Shown in pieces: positions 41,605 through 51,440 of a stretch of 64,000 bases of DNA; positions within the stretch are counted from its first letter, which is position 1, and the number at the start of each line of letters is the position of its first letter. The notes under the pieces were generated by a model that was not told where the DNA came from, did not search any database, and saw only the letters and a program-made list of their open reading frames with translations. Source of the stretch: Coleofasciculus sp040219735 (lineage in GTDB: Bacteria > Cyanobacteriota > Cyanobacteriia > Cyanobacteriales > Coleofasciculaceae); assembly GCA_040219735.1 (NCBI GenBank), contig JAVJRX010000144.1; one strand, written 5' to 3'. The translations under genes and the position numbers were made by a program.

Positions 41605-44391
41605 TTACGATGCCCTCTGATTCAATCCTTGCTGGCGTTTGAGGAATAGGATCAGCGCGATCGCTAACAGACCCATGACCATGCCAGGTTCGGACACGCT
41701 GACGGAATTAGGATTGTTTGGCTGAGGGAGCTGTTCTTTTCCGTCTTCCACCTTCCGATCAAAACGATCATTTTCGGCTTCGGCTTTCTTCAGTGCCTCT
41801 CGCTGCTCATCATTGACAAGGACAATCATTGATGAGTAGGGCGTCACCAATTTATAGGTTTTGGCGATCGCATGAATGGCATCCAGTTGAGCCAGATTAT
41901 TTCCCTGTATCTGTTGACTCAATCCTTTGACGAGTTGTCTGGCGGCTAATGGCTCAAAACCTTTGTTAGCCGTGGTTTCACTGGGAGTTTTTACCATCGA
42001 CCAAGCATAGCCATCCACAACACTCACCACCGATGGGGCTAATGCTGCCTTTGTTGCCAGTCGCTGCAAGACCTCTGGGAGTTCTGTAGACACACCACCC
42101 CCACTATCTTGAATGGCTTTTAACGTCCCATCATCATAAGCGGGTGGCAATGCCCCCAGATGCACCATCCATAACGGTGCAGGCATGTCTAGCCCATCTT
42201 TACTATCCTCGGATAATTCATAACTCCCCTCATCCGTTACCAGTAAAATACCATCATAAGGCGTATCACCTTGTAATTGGAGAAACTGTTGCAGCATCTC
42301 CCGATATTGGATTGTGCCATAGAACGTGATCTTTGCCGGATTAAACGTCTGGATATTGTCGATACGCTGAGGTTGTTTCCCCGCAGCAGCCGTAACGTAC
42401 AAATCGGCATCATTGTTGGCAAAGGTGTTATCCGCGAAGCCCTGTTGGTTTAACCAATTGAAGGTTTTTATCAGTGATTTAACCTGGGCTGACATACTGC
42501 GCGAACTATCCACCACGACAGCAAACCGCTTGCCTTGGGGTAAGGCGTAATCCTCTTGAGCGAGTGGCTTTGCTGTAATCTGGAAACCCTCTGGGAAATT
42601 CACTTGATGGACTTTTGGCTGCTGCTGATCGGTGGCTCTTAAAAATGGAGGAAGCCACTCATCTTCAGATGTTGCGATCGCGTCTCCATTTCCCAAGCGT
42701 TGGGTGTCCTTTGTCCAGAAGATATTCCGTTTTTCTGCTAATCGAGGCAGCGCCCATCCCTGTGCTTGTCGCATCACGTTATAAGTTAACCATAGATGCA
42801 TTTGCGTGGGTCGTTCGGTTGAATTTCTTTGTTCCCGAAATGATAATTTGGGCGGAACTGGGAAGGCTCTGAGGCGATAAAGGCGGGGTCCAACCTGTTC
42901 GAGTAACGCTGGATCAACGGGTCGCGATCGTCTCACCTGAGAATTGTAAACCTTTTGCGCCGCCCCCCGTGGTGAAACTTTAAATGGGAAACTTTGCGAT
43001 CGCTTATCGGTGTCCCCAAGCCACAAGCCTGTAATTGTGGCGCTTTCGGGTAAAGAAAAGTAGTAGAGTATTTCCTCTACATCATTGGTTTGGTTTTCAT
43101 ACACCTCGTAGAGTTCCACATCCGCCCAATCCCCGTGTTCGGTAACGCTGACTTGTTGCGATCGCAGCCATACCTTTTTCTGGTTAATATTCAAGACACC
43201 TGCCTTTGCCTCGTCTACAATTGCCGTGGATTGCAAGGCGCGTTGTACTGCCTTGCGCTCAGCTTTTTGGATGGGAGTGTCAAAGAATTCGGCGTAGAGT
43301 TTTTCGGCTTTTTCGATATCTGAACGAGAACCGTTGTACAAAAACGGCGACATCAGTTGGTTATAACTCACTTGTAAAAACAGGCAAAGCGACTCTGGTA
43401 AACCAAAGACGCTACGATACATCGTCTGGATATGGTTATTCTCTTCTATTGGACTGAGATAGCGATAGGATGACAAATAGGCGTTCAGTAGTCCGGTGCG
43501 AATCACCTCTGATTGGTCTAGGAGTGCTGTCCTAGCGCTATCGGTTTGGGCGGGTTGAGCCAGTAACTTAAAGGCTTTTACTTGGGGCTGTGTCGTGAAT
43601 GAGATAAACAGAATCATCCAGACACTGATTACCGCAACAGTACCCTGAACCCTGCGTTTTTTGCCATACTGGGAGGCAAACTTGTTTAAGATACGATGCC
43701 CGGATTGAACATATAAGGCGGCTAATGCCGAGGGCATCCCTAGGAATAGGGTAAAGCTAAACCCATAGAGTAGAAGCCCAAGTACTCCCCAAAAGGCGAA
43801 AGACAGGTCATCCTGCAAAATCCACCAAAGTTCGTCTATCCAGTCAAAGGTAAAAAACTGACGTACTAAAACCGCCGCCGCAGGTACGGCATAGAATAGC
43901 AGCAACAATCCGGTGAATACACCAACCAACAGCATCAAGCTGTGAGCGAACAGTTGTAGCCATGCTAATTTTTGATTCCGTTGAGCATAGCCATACAGCA
44001 CCTCCAGCAAAAATGCCACCATGCACGCCACTGCTGTTCCTACAATCAAGGTGCTAGCGGGGGTGAGTTCTCGCAGGAGGAATAGGCGAACTAGGCACAG
44101 GGCAAATAGGGGAGCTTCTACGCCATAGAATAGACGCATTAGCTCTAAAGGTTGTCGGCGCAAACGCCACCATCCAATCAAGGTACAGACGGTGGGTACG
44201 GCAATTAGACCGACCAAGGGGAGGAGGAATTCAGTTTCAATCTCACCAGAAAATATGGCGACGACCAAATCAACCCCAATCTGGGGCAATATCCCAAAGT
44301 ATACGACCAGCAAAAAGGTAAGATTCCAGAGCCAAAAGATAGCATGGCTGCTTGTGTGGAGTAATGTTTTCAGTGTTGTGTTTTTTTTCAT
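41605..44391 (-). CDS. PEP-CTERM-associated integral membrane protein with VIT and vWA parts
   Basis: 928 residues from MKKNTTLKTLL (44391); the upstream TTG is less likely. The N-terminal ~270 residues form about seven membrane helices. A VIT-like domain follows (SVTEHGDWADVELYEVYENQ; YYFSLPESATITGLWLGD). Then comes a vWA-like region with the metal-site start VVVDSSRSMSAQ and VTDEGS. The C terminus reads VSVSEPGMVMGLLAIALIL then KRQQG, an EP-helix-basic end like a PEP-CTERM signal. This layout is the TIGR02921 family, found in genomes with exosortase systems; function unknown. Confidence 0.85.
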   Translation of the reverse strand: MKKNTTLKTLLHTSSHAIFWLWNLTFLLVVYFGILPQIGVDLVVAIFSGEIETEFLLPLVGLIAVPTVCTLIGWWRLRRQPLELMRLFYGVEAPLFALCLVRLFLLRELTPASTLIVGTAVACMVAFLLEVLYGYAQRNQKLAWLQLFAHSLMLLVGVFTGLLLLFYAVPAAAVLVRQFFTFDWIDELWWILQDDLSFAFWGVLGLLLYGFSFTLFLGMPSALAALYVQSGHRILNKFASQYGKKRRVQGTVAVISVWMILFISFTTQPQVKAFKLLAQPAQTDSARTALLDQSEVIRTGLLNAYLSSYRYLSPIEENNHIQTMYRSVFGLPESLCLFLQVSYNQLMSPFLYNGSRSDIEKAEKLYAEFFDTPIQKAERKAVQRALQSTAIVDEAKAGVLNINQKKVWLRSQQVSVTEHGDWADVELYEVYENQTNDVEEILYYFSLPESATITGLWLGDTDKRSQSFPFKVSPRGAAQKVYNSQVRRSRPVDPALLEQVGPRLYRLRAFPVPPKLSFREQRNSTERPTQMHLWLTYNVMRQAQGWALPRLAEKRNIFWTKDTQRLGNGDAIATSEDEWLPPFLRATDQQQPKVHQVNFPEGFQITAKPLAQEDYALPQGKRFAVVVDSSRSMSAQVKSLIKTFNWLNQQGFADNTFANNDADLYVTAAAGKQPQRIDNIQTFNPAKITFYGTIQYREMLQQFLQLQGDTPYDGILLVTDEGSYELSEDSKDGLDMPAPLWMVHLGALPPAYDDGTLKAIQDSGGGVSTELPEVLQRLATKAALAPSVVSVVDGYAWSMVKTPSETTANKGFEPLAARQLVKGLSQQIQGNNLAQLDAIHAIAKTYKLVTPYSSMIVLVNDEQREALKKAEAENDRFDRKVEDGKEQLPQPNNPNSVSVSEPGMVMGLLAIALILFLKRQQGLNQRAS

Positions 44392-44483
44392 AAAACCCAA
44401 TGATATAAGTTAGGATTTTTCCGGAAGACGGGGGATTGTTGTTTAACCTTCAAATATATCTGCCATTTTATGCCGAGAAATTC

Positions 44484-45572
44484 ATGACCGTTCAAAAATT
44501 AGCATCCCTGCGACTAACTACTGCCGGATTTATGGGACTATTTTTACATGGCATTATTGTGGCAGCACCAGGGGCGTTTCTGCCCCAATGGACGGCAGCA
44601 TTTGGCGAAACCGTGAATGTTGGACTTTTTTACACGGCGTTTTTGCCTAGTAGTTTAGCTGGACTGGTATTAGCATCGCGGCGAGTCGAACGTCATCCTT
44701 GGTTTGCTCTGGCATTTGTTACGGTTATGGTAGCATTCGCCCTTATCTCCCTATCCCCTACATTTACCTGGATTGGACTAGCCGCACTCCTGATCGGATT
44801 TGGAGACGGAATTCTCAATCTCCAATGCAACAGCTTAGTTGGCGAACTTCATCCCCAACGGCGAATTGTGCTGCTCAACTGGGCAAATGCTACCTTTGGA
44901 GTTGGAGCATTAAGTGCGCCTCTGATGGGAACATTTCTCCCTTGGCGATTGGCGTTTGGACTCGTGGCAATTTTGGCGCTGGGTTCCGTTGCTTTAGCCT
45001 GGAGAGCGCCCCATGTTTTAAACTATCAACCTAAGCGCGATCGCATGCCTTGGAAACAGGCTACCCCCTTTCTGGTGGTGATTTTCCTCTATGTCGGGTT
45101 AGAGAGTGCGATCGGTACCTGGAGTGGCGCTTACTTGAGAAGCTTGGGTGAGAGTGTTGTTTGGAGTGGCACCCTGCTTTCTCTCTATTGGGGAGGATTG
45201 ACAGTGGGGCGTTTAACGTTGAGCATTTGGGTCAATCCCCAACCGATTCGACGATTGCAATGGTTGCTGCTGGCTGGATTAGCCGTGGTGAGCTTGACGA
45301 GTGTTTTTCCCTTTGGTATCTTGTTTGCTGTGGCTGCCTTCCTCTACGGTCCCACCTTTGCCACCGTATTTGCTTTAGTGCAACACAAGTGTGGTCATGT
45401 GGCAATAGGCTATCTATTTTACGCTGCCTACCTGGGCAAAACCTCTGTTCCGGCACTCTTAGGTCAAATCGGTAACCCAGCCTATTTCCCTTACGGGTTT
45501 ATTGCGCTGGCACTACTTCTGTATGGGATGAGCCGAAAAATTTCTGTACCCTCACTCACATACAGCGACTAA
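44484..45572 (+). CDS. Major facilitator superfamily transporter
   Basis: 362 residues from MTVQKLASLRLTTAG (44484); an upstream in-frame start at 44436 has no support. About 11-12 membrane helices. The loop after helix 2 is ASRRVERHPW rather than the full MFS motif, and helix 4-5 shows GFGDGILNLQCNSLVGEL. Substrate unknown. Its end overlaps the hemW end by 17 bases in convergent orientation. Confidence 0.85.
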   Translation: MTVQKLASLRLTTAGFMGLFLHGIIVAAPGAFLPQWTAAFGETVNVGLFYTAFLPSSLAGLVLASRRVERHPWFALAFVTVMVAFALISLSPTFTWIGLAALLIGFGDGILNLQCNSLVGELHPQRRIVLLNWANATFGVGALSAPLMGTFLPWRLAFGLVAILALGSVALAWRAPHVLNYQPKRDRMPWKQATPFLVVIFLYVGLESAIGTWSGAYLRSLGESVVWSGTLLSLYWGGLTVGRLTLSIWVNPQPIRRLQWLLLAGLAVVSLTSVFPFGILFAVAAFLYGPTFATVFALVQHKCGHVAIGYLFYAAYLGKTSVPALLGQIGNPAYFPYGFIALALLLYGMSRKISVPSLTYSD

Positions 45573-46779
45573 ACAAATCAGCCAGAATCTGATTAGAAAA
45601 CAAAAACCCGTCTGGATCACTTAATCTCAGCCGCCCAGTCATCGGTAGTTTCTGGGCATTGTGCCAATCCCAGGCTTTTCCATCTCGTTCTACAACTTCT
45701 ACCCAACCTTGCTGGTAGTAGGGCTGCAAAGTTGTCCCAATCTGTTCGAGAGTCTTCTCGCCAAACTGCCGCACCAGTGTAGATAGACTCACACCTTCTG
45801 CCAAGCGTAGTCCTAGCATTAGAGTTTCTAACAAAATATCCACGTCCGAGAGTTCTGGACTTTCCCAGATCCCATTCGCTTCAATGAACTGTTGCACCCA
45901 AGTATAATACTCTCGCCGAGTGCGGGGGCGAGTAAACCGCCGCCCCTGGACATAACTCGCCGCCCCCATACCAAACCCATAAAAAGGATGGTTTTCCCAA
46001 TACACCCGATTATGTCGGCATTGGTGAGTGGGTAAAGCATAGTTGGATATCTCATAATGTTCATACCCGGCATCAGTGAGGAGCGTCTGGGCAAGGCGGT
46101 ACATTTGAGCGGTTGTCTCGTCAGTCGGTAAGGGAGAAATGCCGGGGCTGTACTGTCGTCCAAAGGCGGTGACGGGTTCTATAGTCAGGTCATAGCATGA
46201 GATATGGGTAGGGGTAAGCTGAATGGCGGATCTCAAGGATTCCTGCCACTGTTCTAAGGTTTGAGTGGGCAATCCAGAAATCAAATCTAAACTCCAGTCG
46301 GGAACCTCTACTTGGCGGAGCAACTCGACAGCGGTAAAGATATGATTAAGCTGGTGCGATCGCCCACAAATGCCCAATAGTTCATCTTGAAAGGCTTGAA
46401 CTCCTAAGCTAACTCGATTCACGCCAGCATCCCGGTATCCTTTGATCTGGGACAGGTCGAATGTGCCTGGGTCCATTTCCAAGGAAATCTCCGCATCGGT
46501 AGCTATGCCAAACTGCTGTGCTAAGGTATCCAGAATGCGGCTTAACTGTTGAGTCGATAACAGAGAGGGGGTGCCACCGCCAAAGAAAATGGTTGATAGA
46601 GAACAAGTCGAGGCTGGTGTTGTTTGGATTTCCTGAGTCAATACCTCAACATATTCCTCAATCGTGCCGGACGTGCTACCCGTGGCTTTATCGCCGACTA
46701 CGGATACAGGAAAGTCACAGTAGTAGCAGCGACGGCGGCAGAAGGGAATGTGGATGTAGGCAGAACGAGGAATTCCCAT
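45556..46779 (-). CDS. hemW: HemW-type radical SAM protein
   Basis: 407 residues from MGIPRSAYIHIPFCRRRCYY; the longer frame to 46842 adds 21 residues without similarity. The radical-SAM cluster is CRRRCYYCDF preceded by HIPF. Other marks: FFGGGTPSLL, VNRVSLGVQAFQDELLGICGR, DLISGLPTQTLEQWQ, HYEISNYA, YWENHPFYGFGMGAASYV. HemW is a heme chaperone related to coproporphyrinogen dehydrogenase HemN, not the oxygen-independent oxidase. The C-terminal LSDPDGFLFSNQILADLF is typical. Confidence 0.9.
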   Translation of the reverse strand: MGIPRSAYIHIPFCRRRCYYCDFPVSVVGDKATGSTSGTIEEYVEVLTQEIQTTPASTCSLSTIFFGGGTPSLLSTQQLSRILDTLAQQFGIATDAEISLEMDPGTFDLSQIKGYRDAGVNRVSLGVQAFQDELLGICGRSHQLNHIFTAVELLRQVEVPDWSLDLISGLPTQTLEQWQESLRSAIQLTPTHISCYDLTIEPVTAFGRQYSPGISPLPTDETTAQMYRLAQTLLTDAGYEHYEISNYALPTHQCRHNRVYWENHPFYGFGMGAASYVQGRRFTRPRTRREYYTWVQQFIEANGIWESPELSDVDILLETLMLGLRLAEGVSLSTLVRQFGEKTLEQIGTTLQPYYQQGWVEVVERDGKAWDWHNAQKLPMTGRLRLSDPDGFLFSNQILADLFSRCM

Positions 46780-46865
46780 CTCTATGACTTTCTCAGATTT
46801 GTTTAAAAAATTTAACACATTTTTCCGGAATTCGGGGAGCAATTCTTAAAGTTTGATTAACAAGT

Positions 46866-46975
46866 CAGTAGGTCAATGGAAATCAACCCAACTCTATCAC
46901 GTTCTGTAAATACACCTTAAACCCTGACATAAGACGTAGCCTGCTTCTTGATGAGCGAGTATGACAAATGAATTG
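46866..46975 (+). mobile_element. MITE-like repeat, copy B (partial)
   Basis: Begins AGTAGGTCAATGGAAATC and runs to AGCGAGTATGACAAATGA, matching the right-hand three quarters of copy A in inverted sense. The second terminal repeat is missing. It lies in the 533-base space 46780-47312, which has no supported gene. Confidence 0.55.
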
Positions 46976-47028
46976 TTATTTCAAGATAGTTTTAGAACAA
47001 GTCTTGAGCCATCAACTAAAGCAGGGCT

Positions 47029-47147
47029 AAGTAGGTGGGTAGAAATAAACTCAACTTTATTACGTTATGTAAATTTGTCTCAAATTTTTGCCAATGAAAA
47101 ATGACGCTCCTGACCGTTCACCTTGATTTTGCCGCCTGCCGAGAACA
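47029..47147 (+). mobile_element. MITE-like repeat, copy C
   Basis: TAAGTAGGTGGGTAGAAATA at one end and, near 47114-47142, CCGTTCACCTTGATTTTGCC, which matches the inner and outer parts of the opposite terminus of copy A (CCGTTCACTTTAATTGTCCC on the complement). Contains AAAAATGACGCTCC as in copy A. Confidence 0.55.
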
Positions 47148-47312
47148 GTATTCTCTTATACGAATATACGAAAAACTGAAGATTTGAGCTAAGCCGATAG
47201 GCATAGGAAAACAAAATGAAGTGAAAGATATAATAAATGAGATTAACCTCTATGATTATAAATCTCGAATAGTATTGGAAGATTTGTCAGATAAACCACT
47301 TGGATTGGAACC

Positions 47313-48395
47313 ATGCTTGATTTTGTCATTATTCTTTTATTCATCCTAGGAGGAGCCGGTGTAGGGTTCGACACCGTTGAATTGCTGCCGCCCTCCGTGC
47401 AGGAACAGATCACGAATCTGGAAGCGCTGCGCTGGATTTTAGCCAGTTTTACCGCCATTATCGGTTTTGCGGTTGGGTTAACCGTGCAGGTGACCTATCG
47501 TCGTTTGGAAAAGCAGGTGCGCCAACTGCCAATTGAGGTAATTTTAACCCGGGCAGTCGGTTTGGTGTTGGGGCTGCTGTTAGCGAATTTAATGCTAGCA
47601 CCGATTTTCTTACTGCCTTTTCCCTCTGAGTTTGCCTTTATCAAGCCCCTAGCGGCAATTTTGGGCAGTGTGATGTTTGCCTTTCTGGGAATCAGTTTGG
47701 CAGATACCCACGGTCGGACTTTTTTGCGACTTATTAATCCGAACAGCTTGGACACGATATTGGTGGCAGAAGGGACGCTCAAAGCGGCAGCGAGTAAGGT
47801 ACTGGACACAAGCTGTATTATTGATGGTCGCATTGAGGAACTGTTGAATACAGGGTTTGTCGAGGGTCAAATCCTGATCCCCCAGTTTGTGTTGCAGGAG
47901 TTGCAGCAGCTCGCTGATGCAGCGAATGATCAAAAGCGGATTCGGGGACGACGTGGGTTGGATATTCTCAAGGCAATGCAAACGGCTTATCCGGAACGCC
48001 TGATTATTCACCCGGCTGATTATTATGAGGATATTCAGACGGTGGATGCCAAATTGGTGCGGTTTACTCAGGACATTAATGGCACGCTTTTGACCAATGA
48101 TTACAATTTGAGTAAAGTGGCTAATTTGCAAAAAGTCCCTGTACTCAATGTCAATGACTTGGCTCACGCTATGCGTCCGATTTATCTACCGGGTGATAGT
48201 CTGGAACTGAAAATCCTCAAGGAGGGGAAAGAACCCTCTCAAGGCGTGGGTTACCTAGATGATGGCACGATGGTGGTTGTAGAAGAAGGACGTAACTACC
48301 TCGGCGCTGAAATGCGGGTTGTGGTGACCTCTGCTTTACAGACTTCTGCCGGACGGATGATTTTTGCTCGTCCTCAAGCTTCTGTGGCGGCGTGA
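47313..48395 (+). CDS. PIN/TRAM-domain membrane protein (YacL-like)
   Basis: 360 residues. Four membrane helices in the first ~140 residues. The PIN nuclease-like domain has VLDTSCIIDGRIEEL (first acidic site, ~168), then FVLQELQQLAD, and TNDYNLSKVA. A TRAM domain (~290-350; GDSLELKILKEGKEPSQGVG) likely binds RNA. This is the YacL group, membrane-bound putative ribonucleases; activity unproven. A terminator follows at 48438. Confidence 0.9.
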   Translation: MLDFVIILLFILGGAGVGFDTVELLPPSVQEQITNLEALRWILASFTAIIGFAVGLTVQVTYRRLEKQVRQLPIEVILTRAVGLVLGLLLANLMLAPIFLLPFPSEFAFIKPLAAILGSVMFAFLGISLADTHGRTFLRLINPNSLDTILVAEGTLKAAASKVLDTSCIIDGRIEELLNTGFVEGQILIPQFVLQELQQLADAANDQKRIRGRRGLDILKAMQTAYPERLIIHPADYYEDIQTVDAKLVRFTQDINGTLLTNDYNLSKVANLQKVPVLNVNDLAHAMRPIYLPGDSLELKILKEGKEPSQGVGYLDDGTMVVVEEGRNYLGAEMRVVVTSALQTSAGRMIFARPQASVAA

Positions 48396-48437
48396 AGCCA
48401 TAAATCGGCTGCGGTTGAGGTGGCTTATACTTCTGGA

Positions 48438-48466
48438 AACGGTGCTGGAAAATCAGCATCGTTTTT
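48438..48466 (+). terminator. Terminator after the PIN/TRAM gene
   Basis: AACGGTGCTG / CAGCATCGTT with one G-T pair, loop GAAAAT, then TTTT. It lies 43 bases after the stop. Confidence 0.75.
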
Positions 48467-48579
48467 GATCAGTTGTCTAACTAATCTCTAGGAAGGAACA
48501 CTGCTGTGTAAGAATGGTTTAGGATTGTCAGAGAAATTTCTGGCAAGATGTAGGCTGTTTAAGAGAAAACGAGCTTTTT

Positions 48580-48801
48580 ATGAAAGTTGGCGATCGCGTT
48601 CGAGTTAAGACATCTGTTATTGTTTACCACAATCCTGCCCACCGCAATGAGCCGTTTGATATCAAGGGTACGGAAGGCGAAGTCATTGCTATCGTTACGG
48701 AATGGCAAGGGCGACCTGTGAGCGCTAACTTACCGATTCAGGTCAAATTTGATAAAAAGTTTCGCGGTCACTTCCGGGAAGATGAGTTAGAAGTGGTATG
48801 A
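48580..48801 (+). CDS. ftrV: Ferredoxin-thioredoxin reductase variable chain
   Basis: 73 residues, SH3-like. KVGDRVRVKTSVIVYHNPAH, FDIKGTEGEVIAIV, and KFRGHFREDELEVV are family marks. The variable chain supports the catalytic FeS subunit, which passes electrons from photosystem-I-reduced ferredoxin to thioredoxin. The catalytic-chain gene is elsewhere, as usual. A single gene with its own upstream space. Confidence 0.95.
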   Translation: MKVGDRVRVKTSVIVYHNPAHRNEPFDIKGTEGEVIAIVTEWQGRPVSANLPIQVKFDKKFRGHFREDELEVV

Positions 48802-48907
48802 ATGTTCAGTTCTTCTCAACAAAATCAGTCAGTTGCTCGGTGAAAATACCTATCCTAGTCAGCTTTTTTGTTGACGGTTAACGGCGTATTATTATTCATT
48901 TGAATCA

Positions 48908-49129
48908 TTAGCGACGGCGACAGAACCACCTAAACAGGTTGATGTCGCCTTGCATTTTTTGGAGTTCTTGTTGGTGGCGTTTGGCGGTTTGGCGATACCA
49001 TTGGCAGTAGGACTGGAATTCTTGGCGATACTGGGTTTCTCGGTGGAACTCGTAGGTGAGTTGGTAGGTGGCAAAAATATCCGCAGCAGGTGGAGGAGTG
49101 GGGACAATTTGGCGGAATTCCTCTGACAT
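48908..49129 (-). CDS. Small hypothetical protein
   Basis: 73 residues starting MSEEFRQIVPTPPPAADIFA, rich in Gln/Tyr/Arg (ETQYRQEFQSYCQWYRQTAK) and ending FRWFCRRR. Mostly helical, two Cys. I prefer this frame over the overlapping 87-codon frame, which is low-complexity Pro/Ser/Asn. Family not recognised. Convergent with ftrV. Confidence 0.6.
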   Translation of the reverse strand: MSEEFRQIVPTPPPAADIFATYQLTYEFHRETQYRQEFQSYCQWYRQTAKRHQQELQKMQGDINLFRWFCRRR

Positions 49130-49383
49130 GGATTAAAGAGTATTGGGTTTAGCACAAGTCAACGACCACGATGTTTAGTGTAACAGGCTCGGTCAGGATA
49201 TGTTCACTATGCTGATAGATTTAGCGAATTTATTGGTTATCTGTATGGAAATCCAATTAAAGTTAGACTAGAAAAACTTAGAGTAACTGCAAAGATGATC
49301 GGGGGATCATGTCATTCTCATTACTAAAGTTTCAGTAGCACATTAGTGCTTAAGTCAGCGCTATTTAGCTTAGGGTAATATTC

Positions 49384-51165
49384 ATGCAAAAACAAGCTCT
49401 AGCGATCGCATCTGTTTTATTATCTACCCTGTTGCCGCTCGATGCTTCGGCACAGAAATTTGAGGAGTTTTACATCTTTGGCGATAGTCTCTCAGACGTT
49501 GGTAACAGATTTGAAAGCTCTCAAGGTCTCTTCCCTCCTAGCCCTCCCTATTTTGAGGGACGTTTTACTAACGGCTTGGTCTGGGTGGAAGTTCTCGGAT
49601 TAGAGTTAGGAATTGATAACAATCCAGCTAATAACTTTGCCCTTGGTGGTGCAACCTCAGAGGACGTGCTGGAGCAGGTTATTGAGTTGACCACCACAAG
49701 GCAACCACTCGATTCCAATGGTCTTTATACTGTTTGGGGCGGCGCCAACGACTACCTCGACGTAGCTCCAGGCACAAACCCAACAGATATAGACACGACA
49801 ACCACGGTCAACACCCTATCTAATGCGGTGACAACGCTGATTGCAAACGGTGCTGAAACGATTATAGTAGTCAACCTGCCAGATTTGGGAAGGACGCCTC
49901 TAAGATTAACCTCTCCCTTTCCTCCCGACGCCATCACCGCCGCAGTCAATCAATACAACCGCAACTTAAATGCAGCTATGCAAATGTTAGCTCAAAACCG
50001 TGAAGTTCAGATCATACCGCTCGATGTCAATGCTCTGGTTAATGAAGTTCTCGCCGAGCCAGCCAGATACGGCATAACAAACGTGACCGAACCTTGCTTA
50101 AATGATGCAACAGATACGGTTTGTCCCAACCCCGACGAGTATTTTTTTTGGGATGAAATTCATCCGACTGCTGCCGTTCATGAGCTGCTTGGAGAAGCGG
50201 CTTTGGCAGTGCTGATTAGTCCTCAAACAGTTATCCCCCAAGCCGACATTGCCTTAAGCGTTGCTCGCAGGCAGACTCAAACGATTGACGCTCGGTTGCG
50301 GTCCCTGCGAGGTGTCCGCGAAACTCCCCCCGAACAACGGGTCGGTGCCTTCGTGAACGGTGACATCAACTTCGGCGATAAAGATACCAGCAATAGCGAA
50401 CCGGGTTATGATTTGACAACAACAGGCATTACTGCTGGCATTGACTATCGCGTCACGGGCGACCTAGCGATGGGAGTTGCTGTCGGTCACCTCAGCAATG
50501 ACACCGAACTTGATGATGACCTTGGCGAGGTTGAAGTTGATGGTTATGCCGTTTCTATCTATGGCAACTATGTTCGGGGTAACTTTTATACGGATGCCGT
50601 TGTCAGTTATGGTTGGAATGACTATGAGATAACCCGCCAAATCGAATTCGACAACCGCAGGGCTACTGCTGACACGGACGGGAACCAGCTATCGGTCAAA
50701 GTGAACGGTGGTTACAATACCAGATTGGGCAACTTTTCTTATGGACCAACCCTAGGAGTTGGCTATGATCGCGTCGAAATTGATGATTACACTGAGGAAG
50801 GTGCTCTTAGCCTCAACATGAAAGTCCAAGACCAAGAAGTGGAATCGCTGGTTCTCAGTGCGGGCGTTCAGGCGGCTTATGTGTTCAAAGCTGGCAACAC
50901 TACAGTGACACCCAATATCCGGGCAAGTTACGAACACCAGTTCGCCAACGACAGCCGCGAAATCGAGACGGAACTCCTCACCCAACCCGGCATCCCGATG
51001 CGGGCGACTACAGACGACCCCGATCGCGATTACGTCAGATTAGGGGCTGGAGTGGACGTGCAGTTTTCCCAGAATTTTTCCAGCGCGATCGATTACGAAA
51101 CTGTCGTCGGGCGCGAAGACTACACCGACCATAGGGTTAGAGCACAACTGCGCTACCAATTCTAA
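49384..51165 (+). CDS. GDSL esterase with C-terminal autotransporter barrel
   Basis: 593 residues. Signal peptide (1-23, ending ASA). GDSL hydrolase domain: FGDSLSDVGN with nucleophile Ser35, the block III GGANDY, and the Asp-His pair in DEIHPT (~258). From ~300, after a short linker (ETPPEQRVGAFVNGD), an outer-membrane beta barrel with alternating strands (VGYDRVEIDDY) ends RAQLRYQF, the terminal Phe expected of such barrels. Type Va secreted esterase/lipase is likely, with the esterase displayed outside the outer membrane. A terminator follows at 51233. Confidence 0.93.
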   Translation: MQKQALAIASVLLSTLLPLDASAQKFEEFYIFGDSLSDVGNRFESSQGLFPPSPPYFEGRFTNGLVWVEVLGLELGIDNNPANNFALGGATSEDVLEQVIELTTTRQPLDSNGLYTVWGGANDYLDVAPGTNPTDIDTTTTVNTLSNAVTTLIANGAETIIVVNLPDLGRTPLRLTSPFPPDAITAAVNQYNRNLNAAMQMLAQNREVQIIPLDVNALVNEVLAEPARYGITNVTEPCLNDATDTVCPNPDEYFFWDEIHPTAAVHELLGEAALAVLISPQTVIPQADIALSVARRQTQTIDARLRSLRGVRETPPEQRVGAFVNGDINFGDKDTSNSEPGYDLTTTGITAGIDYRVTGDLAMGVAVGHLSNDTELDDDLGEVEVDGYAVSIYGNYVRGNFYTDAVVSYGWNDYEITRQIEFDNRRATADTDGNQLSVKVNGGYNTRLGNFSYGPTLGVGYDRVEIDDYTEEGALSLNMKVQDQEVESLVLSAGVQAAYVFKAGNTTVTPNIRASYEHQFANDSREIETELLTQPGIPMRATTDDPDRDYVRLGAGVDVQFSQNFSSAIDYETVVGREDYTDHRVRAQLRYQF

Positions 51166-51232
51166 ACAACACCTAAACAACACAGATGTTTTATAATTGC
51201 CAATCTGAGGTCAAGCACTCAAGAATAGTGAA

Positions 51233-51262
51233 AAAGGCTCTCTATTTCTAGGGAGCCTTTCT
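51233..51262 (+). terminator. Terminator after the GDSL autotransporter gene
   Basis: AAAGGCTC / GAGCCTTT arms around TCTATTTCTAGG, followed by CTGATTG. It may also serve the leftward tkt gene from the other side. Confidence 0.65.
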
Positions 51263-51440
51263 GATTGTAAGTGGTCGAACATAAATAAACGGTACTGTAT
51301 CAAGACATTAAAAATGCTTGTCACCTTTACCTCAAGAGAGGCTGGGTGATGTTTACAAAACTTTATACAGCACCCAAAAGTTTTGTCCGACTACTTAGGG
51401 ATACGGCAGTTCCGTTTCCCTACGACTGAAATTACTATCC

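Noticed and set aside
21773..47147. MITE-like copies as full insertion sequences
   Set aside because: No transposase frame or remnant is present inside or beside any copy.
48892..49155. 87-codon minus frame overlapping the small protein at 48908
   Set aside because: Low-complexity Pro/Ser/Asn composition; the alternative frame has protein-like helical character.
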